A program made the position numbers and the translations under genes. Under the pieces are notes generated by a model. The model was not told the origin of the DNA. It did not search any database and saw only the letters and a list, made by a program, of their open reading frames with translations. From Leptospiraceae bacterium UBA2033 (GTDB lineage: Bacteria > Spirochaetota > Leptospiria > Leptospirales > Leptospiraceae): a stretch of DNA of 18,977 bases. Below, piece after piece: positions 14,493 through 18,977 of the stretch (positions are counted from its first letter, which is position 1; each line of letters starts with the position of its first letter). The stretch is taken from assembly GCA_002333425.1 (NCBI GenBank), contig DDBL01000080.1, forward strand, positions 18,101-37,077. The letters are read 5' to 3'.

Positions 14493-14599
14493 CGCCCAAA
14501 TTTTGGATATCCTCAATGTCCAAATTTCGACCACGTTCAATGCCCAAACCAAAATCAAAAAATGGTTTATACCTAGACGGTCTAAGAATTAATAACATT

Positions 14600-16489
14600 A
14601 TGAATTCTTTTTTTCCAAACCGATTTGATTGCATCGTCGTAGGCGCGGGTCACGCTGGCTCGGAAGCCTCGTATATCGCTGCGCGTGGCGGCTTACGCAC
14701 GTTACTCATTACAATGAACATGGACACCATCGGGCAAATGAGCTGTAACCCCGCAATAGGTGGAATTGCAAAAGGTCATATGGTGCGCGAAGTCGATGCG
14801 TTAGGCGGTCTAATGGGGCGCGTGACCGATGCAACAGGAATTCAATTTAAAATGCTCAACACTTCGAAGGGTCCCTCTGTCTGGGCACCGCGCGCACAAG
14901 CGGATAAGAAGGAATACCAACTCAAAGTCAAACATACTCTCGAAGCCGAGCGGCTACTTTCGATTCGCCATGACACTGTCGAAGATGTTTTAATTGAGGA
15001 TAACCGTGTAGTTGGCGTTCGTACTGGTCGCGGATTTGAAATTTTTACGAATCATTTAATCTTAACCACTGGAACTTTTTTACAAAGTATCATTCATATC
15101 GGGACTTATCAAAAAGCTTCCGGTCGTTTGGGTGATGGAACCGTGCAGGGTTTGTCTGAATCTCTACGCTCTGTAAACTTTCGACTCGGTCGTTTGAAAA
15201 CAGGAACTCCTCCGAGGCTTAATAAAAATTCTATCGACTACTCTGAATTAGCCGTTCAAGATGGAGACGAAGACCCGACTCCGTTTTCTTTTTCCAATGA
15301 CCGAATTACTCGCCGCCAGATTCCTTGTCATATCACTTACACGAATGCTGAGACTCATAAGATTATAAACGCCAACTTAGAATTATCCCCTATGTATTCT
15401 GGACAAATTAAATCCACCGGACCACGTTATTGTCCTTCTATTGAAGATAAAATTGTTCGTTTTGCTGAGCGCGAACGCCATCAGATTTTTCTCGAGCCTG
15501 AGGGCTATGAGACAATGGAAGTTTATGTAAATGGAACTTCGACTAGTTTGCCGGAAGAAGTGCAGTGGAAATTAATTCGCTCTATTAAGGGTTTGGAGCA
15601 AGCTGAGATTATGCGCCCTGGTTACGCTGTCGAATACGACTTCGTAGACCCGACCGAACTGAAGCCTACTCTCGAAACGCACCGCGTCAAAGGGCTTTAC
15701 CACGCAGGGCAAATCAATGGCACGACCGGTTACGAGGAAGCAGCCGCTCAGGGTTTAGTTGCGGCTTACAACGTTATACTTTCCGTTCGTGGACTGGAAC
15801 CTATGATTTTCTCTCGTGCCGAAAGTTACATTGGCGTTCTTGTGGATGACCTTGTTTACAAAGGTGTCGAAGATCCGTATCGTATGTTCACATCCCGCGC
15901 CGAACACCGATTACTCCTTCGTCAGGATAATGCCGACAAACGTCTTATGAAATACGGTTTGCAGCTAGGCGTTCTTAGCCGCGAAGACTATTCTCGTATG
16001 GAAGAAAAATACGCCCGCGTTGATGAGCTTCGCCAAAAGATTTATGCCATGAACTTAAAACCTTCACCGGCTTTAACTGAACTTTTACACTCCAAGGGAA
16101 TTGAAACGATTAAGTTTGGTTCCGATATGGATTCTTTTATTCGCCGTCCGGAAATTTCTCTTTTGGATTGTAAGGGGATTATTCCTAATTTGGATTCCAT
16201 CAGCGACAAGGAAATTAAAATTCTCGAAATGGAAATCAAATACGAAGGTTATATCAAACGAGAAAACCAAACCATCAAAGAGCGCACTCGAAATCTCTCT
16301 GTCAAGATACCGGAAAACTTCGATTATTCGCAAATCACTGCGTTAAAAACAGAAGCCATTGTGAAGCTAACAAAGCATAAACCCGTAACTTTAGAAAAAG
16401 CCGCACAAATTTCTGGTGTTGATCCTTCGGATATAGATATTTTGCTGTTTCATTTGACTGATAGGGCAAAGCAGGAAGCTAAGACTTGA
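14600..16489 (+). CDS. mnmG: tRNA uridine-5-carboxymethylaminomethyl modification enzyme MnmG (GidA)
   Basis: MnmG is an FAD-dependent cytosolic enzyme that, with the GTPase MnmE, modifies the wobble uridine of certain tRNAs. From the ATG at 14600 it is 629 aa, normal length. The FAD motif VVGAGHAGSEA is at 13-23, SCNPAIGGIAKG carries the conserved Cys49, STGPRYCPSIEDKIVRF the second conserved Cys, and GQINGTTGYEEAAAQGL, FTSRAEHRLLLRQDNAD and the C-terminal MnmE/tRNA-binding helices are intact. The frame is open 39 codons further upstream to an ATG at 14483, but that segment is low complexity, lies partly in a hairpin and precedes the conserved start, so I excluded it. The ribosome binding site is weak (TAAGAA). 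mnmE is not in the window. Confidence 0.96.
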   Translation: MNSFFPNRFDCIVVGAGHAGSEASYIAARGGLRTLLITMNMDTIGQMSCNPAIGGIAKGHMVREVDALGGLMGRVTDATGIQFKMLNTSKGPSVWAPRAQADKKEYQLKVKHTLEAERLLSIRHDTVEDVLIEDNRVVGVRTGRGFEIFTNHLILTTGTFLQSIIHIGTYQKASGRLGDGTVQGLSESLRSVNFRLGRLKTGTPPRLNKNSIDYSELAVQDGDEDPTPFSFSNDRITRRQIPCHITYTNAETHKIINANLELSPMYSGQIKSTGPRYCPSIEDKIVRFAERERHQIFLEPEGYETMEVYVNGTSTSLPEEVQWKLIRSIKGLEQAEIMRPGYAVEYDFVDPTELKPTLETHRVKGLYHAGQINGTTGYEEAAAQGLVAAYNVILSVRGLEPMIFSRAESYIGVLVDDLVYKGVEDPYRMFTSRAEHRLLLRQDNADKRLMKYGLQLGVLSREDYSRMEEKYARVDELRQKIYAMNLKPSPALTELLHSKGIETIKFGSDMDSFIRRPEISLLDCKGIIPNLDSISDKEIKILEMEIKYEGYIKRENQTIKERTRNLSVKIPENFDYSQITALKTEAIVKLTKHKPVTLEKAAQISGVDPSDIDILLFHLTDRAKQEAKT

Positions 16490-16490
16490 T

Positions 16491-16518
16491 TGCCACAGAG
16501 GCACTGAGTCACAGAGAA
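16491..16518. repeat. Family B repeat, solo arm
   Basis: TGCCACAGAGGCACTGAGTC followed by ACAGAG is identical over 26 bases to the inverse of the right arm of the 8858-8994 element. It starts one base after the mnmG stop codon and has no opposite arm nearby, so it looks like half an element. Confidence 0.75.
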
Positions 16519-16593
16519 ATGAATTCTTGAGGTATTGAATTTTGAAAGGTTTGATTTTTTGTAAGTCCCTAAACTGAGAGTTATATTAAAACT

Positions 16594-17361
16594 ATGAAAA
16601 ATCTTTTACAAGAAATCGATATCCTAAAGCACAAACTAAATAGTTTGCGCCCGTTGACAGATGCACAGATTAAGAATTTAAAAACTCTTTTCGATGTAGA
16701 TTTTACTTTTAACTCAACGGCTATCGAGGGTAATACGCTCAGCTTGAATGAAACAAAACTAGTTCTCTTGGAAGGAATTACCATTGGCGGAAAATCCACA
16801 CGCGAACACTTAGAAATTATCAATCATAAAGAAGCAATTGACTATATCGAAAAACTTGCATCCAAGAAAGTTTCTGAAATTACTCCTTCCGATATTCTTG
16901 GAATTCACAATATTATCTTGCGAAGTATTGATTCCGAAAACGCTGGCATCTATCGAAGAGTTCCTGTCTATGTTAAGAAGAAAGATAATTCTGTTTTTAA
17001 ATTTCCTGAACCGTTTAAATTTAATGACCTAATGAACGAATTCTTTGAATGGCTTACTAACACTCATGATATTCATCCTGTTTTGTTTGCTGTCGAAGCG
17101 CATACTCGGTTTGTTTCCATTCATCCATTTACTGATGGCAATGGACGCACTGCGCGGCTAATTCTGAATTTACTCTTATTTCAATTTGGCTTTCCGCCTG
17201 CTGTTATTAAAGTAACAGAACGAGCTGACTATCTAGACGCAATCGACCAATGGGATAGAAGTGGAAATTTAATTCCGATTACAACGTTAGTCACTAACTG
17301 TCTCAAAGAAAGTCTTTTGCTTTATATCGAAACGATTGAGAAGAAGATTATTTGGAGGTGA
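16594..17361 (+). CDS. Fic-domain protein (probable AMP-transferase, class II)
   Basis: At 255 aa it carries a full Fic core: HPFTDGNGRTAR at 177-188, with catalytic His177, the anion-binding GNGR and Arg188. Residues 41-46 (STAIEG) fit the (S/T)xxxE(G/N) inhibitory motif placed N-terminal to the core, so Glu45 probably blocks ATP in the resting state, as in class II Fic proteins. The beta-hairpin flap region (about 118-137, GIYRRVPVYVKKKDNSVFKF) is present. Fic enzymes usually transfer AMP to a protein hydroxyl; the target here is unknown. No winged-helix domain follows, unlike longer Fic/DUF4172 proteins. The start ATG has only a weak TGAGAG upstream. The gene converges, with no gap, on the next minus-strand gene. 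Confidence 0.9.
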   Translation: MKNLLQEIDILKHKLNSLRPLTDAQIKNLKTLFDVDFTFNSTAIEGNTLSLNETKLVLLEGITIGGKSTREHLEIINHKEAIDYIEKLASKKVSEITPSDILGIHNIILRSIDSENAGIYRRVPVYVKKKDNSVFKFPEPFKFNDLMNEFFEWLTNTHDIHPVLFAVEAHTRFVSIHPFTDGNGRTARLILNLLLFQFGFPPAVIKVTERADYLDAIDQWDRSGNLIPITTLVTNCLKESLLLYIETIEKKIIWR

Positions 17362-17835
17362 TTAATGTAATAATGTCACTGACTTTTCAAGGACTTTCAT
17401 ATCAGGGAAAACCAGATACTTTTCTTTGGAAATGAGTCGGTTTAAATAATGAGTATTTTCATTTAATCGAACAAGGGATGTATTCGTCACTGGACAAGTT
17501 TCCCATTGAAAATTTTCATTAAGACTCCTGTCAACGTCAAACCATAAGTATAGATTAAAACTTTTAGAATTTTTATTTATGATGTCTAAATTACTTAGAG
17601 TTGTTTGATAAAAAGAATTCGAAATATCGTATAAATCATTATTATCCTCTTCCAGCCAACTTGAATATAAAAGCTCAAATTCGTTACCCCAATCTTCCAA
17701 ATTAAAAACGGAATTAATTTCTGCATATACATCATTATCCGCAGAAATTGCTTTTTCTGTTTGCATGTCCCAGACAATTTCTTTCGTCTCTGGAACCCAC
17801 ATTAGTTTTAGTAATTTACTTTTTGAATCTTCCAT
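17362..17835 (-). CDS. Unrecognised acidic protein
   Basis: This 157-aa protein shows no signal peptide or membrane segment. It is acidic and rich in Asn, Asp and aromatic residues (EDWGNEFELLYSSWLEEDNNDLYDI, in two parts around residues 47-71), with one Cys. Its ATG lies inside the end of the upstream membrane-protein gene (20-base overlap), so the two are probably translated together. The stop codon directly abuts the Fic gene stop on the other strand. It could be a small soluble partner of the membrane protein; no family was recognised. Confidence 0.65.
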   Translation of the reverse strand: MEDSKSKLLKLMWVPETKEIVWDMQTEKAISADNDVYAEINSVFNLEDWGNEFELLYSSWLEEDNNDLYDISNSFYQTTLSNLDIINKNSKSFNLYLWFDVDRSLNENFQWETCPVTNTSLVRLNENTHYLNRLISKEKYLVFPDMKVLEKSVTLLH

Positions 17836-18145
17836 CTTTCAATAATTTTAAAGCTTTTCGGGCTTTTCTTACTTGTTCCCCATCTTTACTGTTTCTAGCA
17901 ATACTTTCAATCTCTTCTAATGTCTTGTTATAAAATTCACTCGGAAACTCAGCTCTAATACTACCTTTTCTGCTTTTAGAAATAATGACATCTGCAACTT
18001 GATCTACTTCATCCAATGAAACATTTGAAACTATGATTGTTGGAATTACAGTTTCTAGACTCGCAATAAAACCAAAAGCCAAAATAAGCAATAATCCCAC
18101 TCCAAAAACTAATATCTTTGTTTCTAAATTTAGAATTCTGTCCAT
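17816..18145 (-). CDS. Unrecognised small membrane-anchored protein
   Basis: This protein of about 109 aa has one strong hydrophobic segment near the start (LVFGVGLLLILAFGFIASL, about 13-31), then a hydrophilic, helical, basic C-terminal half (ARKALKLLKDGRFKK). The N-terminal segment looks like an uncleaved anchor. I chose the ATG at 18145; a TTG four codons upstream keeps the frame open. No clear ribosome binding site is seen. It overlaps the next gene by 20 bases and they likely form a two-gene operon. The family was not recognised; immunity or sensor roles are possible but unsupported. Confidence 0.6.
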   Translation of the reverse strand: MDRILNLETKILVFGVGLLLILAFGFIASLETVIPTIIVSNVSLDEVDQVADVIISKSRKGSIRAEFPSEFYNKTLEEIESIARNSKDGEQVRKARKALKLLKDGRFKK

Positions 18146-18236
18146 AAGATAAAGCAATATTAGCTAATGTATTTTAGAAAAGCAAGGATAAAAAGCAAGC
18201 CTTCCCTCGTAAGGAGAAACAGGCGCGCAGACAGCC

Positions 18237-18295
18237 TATACCAAATGCTATTTAAATAAAGTCCTTTTGGGTAATTACTTTTGTCATTTGGTATA
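18237..18295. repeat. 59-base element with perfect 11-bp ends (TATACCAAATG)
   Basis: TATACCAAATG (18237-18247) and CATTTGGTATA (18285-18295) are exact inverses. A GC-rich patch (about 18198-18236, AGGCGCGCAGACAGCC at its end) adjoins it on the left and a gene remnant begins right after it. Confidence 0.55.
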
Positions 18296-18300
18296 TATAG

Positions 18301-18551
18301 ATTATTTTTTTGAAAAAACCTAGGCTTAAAATTGACATTTTTTCAAAAAAAAAAAAAATTGGGAATTCAATATTCCATCTAATGCAGGCTTTTATTATTT
18401 AGGAACTCTTAAACAAGACGATCAAATGTCGATTATTATCGAGGATAGCAATAAGGATGAATGCGATAAATATGTAAAAACACTAAATCCAGATTTTGAT
18501 CCCAAAGCTGCAATAGTTTTAAAACCTAAACAGATTCTCAAAAGTAAATAA
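18301..18551 (+). pseudogene. Truncated, possibly frameshifted gene fragment with A14 run
   Basis: Translated from just after the A-run the frame reads NWEFNIPSNAGFYYLGTLKQ and continues for about 45 more residues, ending LKPKQILKSK before TAA at 18549-18551. This looks like the C-terminal part of a real protein. The frame has no good start; the first ATG is at 18426 and a TGA lies at 18333. A different frame from 18301 (KKPRLKIDIFSKKKK) would join it smoothly if the A14 run (18345-18358) gained one A or lost two. The 5' part of the gene is missing, cut off near the TATACCAAATG element. Confidence 0.5.
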
Positions 18552-18552
18552 A

Positions 18553-18709
18553 CTATTTCCCAATCTTCGACTTCCATTTATTTTTATCAATCTTAGTTAC
18601 ATCAACTTCGTCTTTTAGTTGTTTGAGATAAATGGAAAGTATCCTTTAAACTACCTTTATTCCCTTCAGAAAATCCGAAGCCTCCAATCTTTTCCCACTG
18701 CAAAAAATT
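18553..18709 (-). pseudogene. Frameshifted gene fragment
   Basis: On the minus strand one frame reads LQWEKIGGFGFSEGNKGSLK and on to DTFHLSQ, while the next frame continues as IYLKQLKDEVDVTKIDKNKW and ends KSKIGK before TAG. The two stretches fit as one protein broken by a frameshift near 18630. There is no ATG and stops lie just upstream. No family was recognised. It converges, without gap, on the fragment to its left. Confidence 0.4.
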
Positions 18710-18755
18710 ACGTTTTTACTAAGTCGGATTTGACCGAAAATTAGAGAATAAATAA

Positions 18756-18886
18756 GTTTCAGAGATTGTGTAAAAACAAGATTTTCTCACAGAGCACACG
18801 AAGAACACAGAGAAAATCAATACTCTCAGTGAACTCTGTGCTCTCTGTGAGAAATATTTTCTTTGCTTTTACACAATCCCTGAAAC
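18756..18886. repeat. 131-base palindromic element with family B core
   Basis: The outer ends GTTTCAGAGATTGTGTAAAA (18756-18775) and its inverse at 18867-18886 match at 19 of 20 positions. Inside are TTTTCTCACAGAG-type arms and CTCTGTGCTCTCTGTGAGAA, related to the CACAGAGGCAC hairpins. The left side (TGTGTAAAAACAAGATTTT) resembles the sequence left of the 8858 arm. It has no coding capacity. Confidence 0.8.
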
Positions 18887-18901
18887 TACTATCTCTGTTC
18901 T

Positions 18902-18917
18902 TTTTTTCAACAACTAT
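18902..18917. repeat. Family A end-like sequence
   Basis: TTTTTTCAACAACTAT is the inverse of ATAGTTGTTGAAAAAA and matches the TAGAGTTGTTGAAAAA end at 6792 with one or two changes. The matching partner may lie beyond the window. Confidence 0.35.
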
Positions 18918-18977
18918 AATTATTTTTCTATAAGAGTCTTATAGATTTCTTTGGAGTTGTGATTTATAAATCGGACT

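Noticed and set aside
14483..16489. 668-residue version of MnmG
   Set aside because: The extra 39 residues are low complexity, start in a hairpin arm and precede the normal family start.

Overview
The window looks like a chromosomal segment of a spirochaete of the family Leptospiraceae, most likely Leptospira or a close environmental relative. The evidence is: low-GC DNA; several short lipoproteins with loose spirochaetal lipoboxes; a MurJ N-terminus close to what I remember of Leptospira MurJ; and a DUF1564 protein, a paralogous family I know essentially only from Leptospira. No rRNA, tRNA, CRISPR array, integrase or transposase gene is visible.

Layout. 1-4831 (minus strand): ppc (PEP carboxylase), then a 4Fe-4S uracil-DNA glycosylase whose stop codon overlaps the GTG start of murJ, which runs off the left edge. 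5016-6116: a DMT/EamA transporter divergent from ppc. 6129-8819: a small Cys-rich lipoprotein, a divergent endonuclease/exonuclease/phosphatase-fold protein whose N-terminus is interrupted by a palindromic element, and an SPFH/band-7 coiled-coil protein. 9008-13301: a stand-alone urate-oxidase N-domain membrane protein, an exported glutathione peroxidase, an outer-membrane beta-barrel candidate, a TPR lipoprotein and a MORN-repeat lipoprotein; this block is mostly envelope proteins. 13302-14600: a structured accessory island with one DUF1564 gene between nested inverted repeats and long perfect hairpins. 14600-17361: mnmG and a Fic-domain protein. 17362-18145: an overlapping pair of unrecognised minus-strand genes. 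18146-18977: gene debris and palindromic repeats.

The most distinctive feature is the density of short palindromic elements between, and in one case inside, genes. Family A has TAGAG-TTGTTGAAAA-type ends around a CCTGAGCCTGTCGAAGG core; the copy at 9643-9746 has perfect 15-bp ends and a 6-bp TTGTAT target-site-like duplication. Family B is built on CACAGAGGCAC-type hairpins (8834-8994, 16491-16518, 18756-18886). A third type is an ATCCCCGA hairpin (11387-11411). These look like non-autonomous miniature elements.

The best candidates for something undescribed are the DUF1564 unit at about 13460-14440 and the in-frame element at 6789-6886. Removing the latter would leave a typical signal sequence on the downstream protein. 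All functional statements come from reading the sequence; no database search was run.
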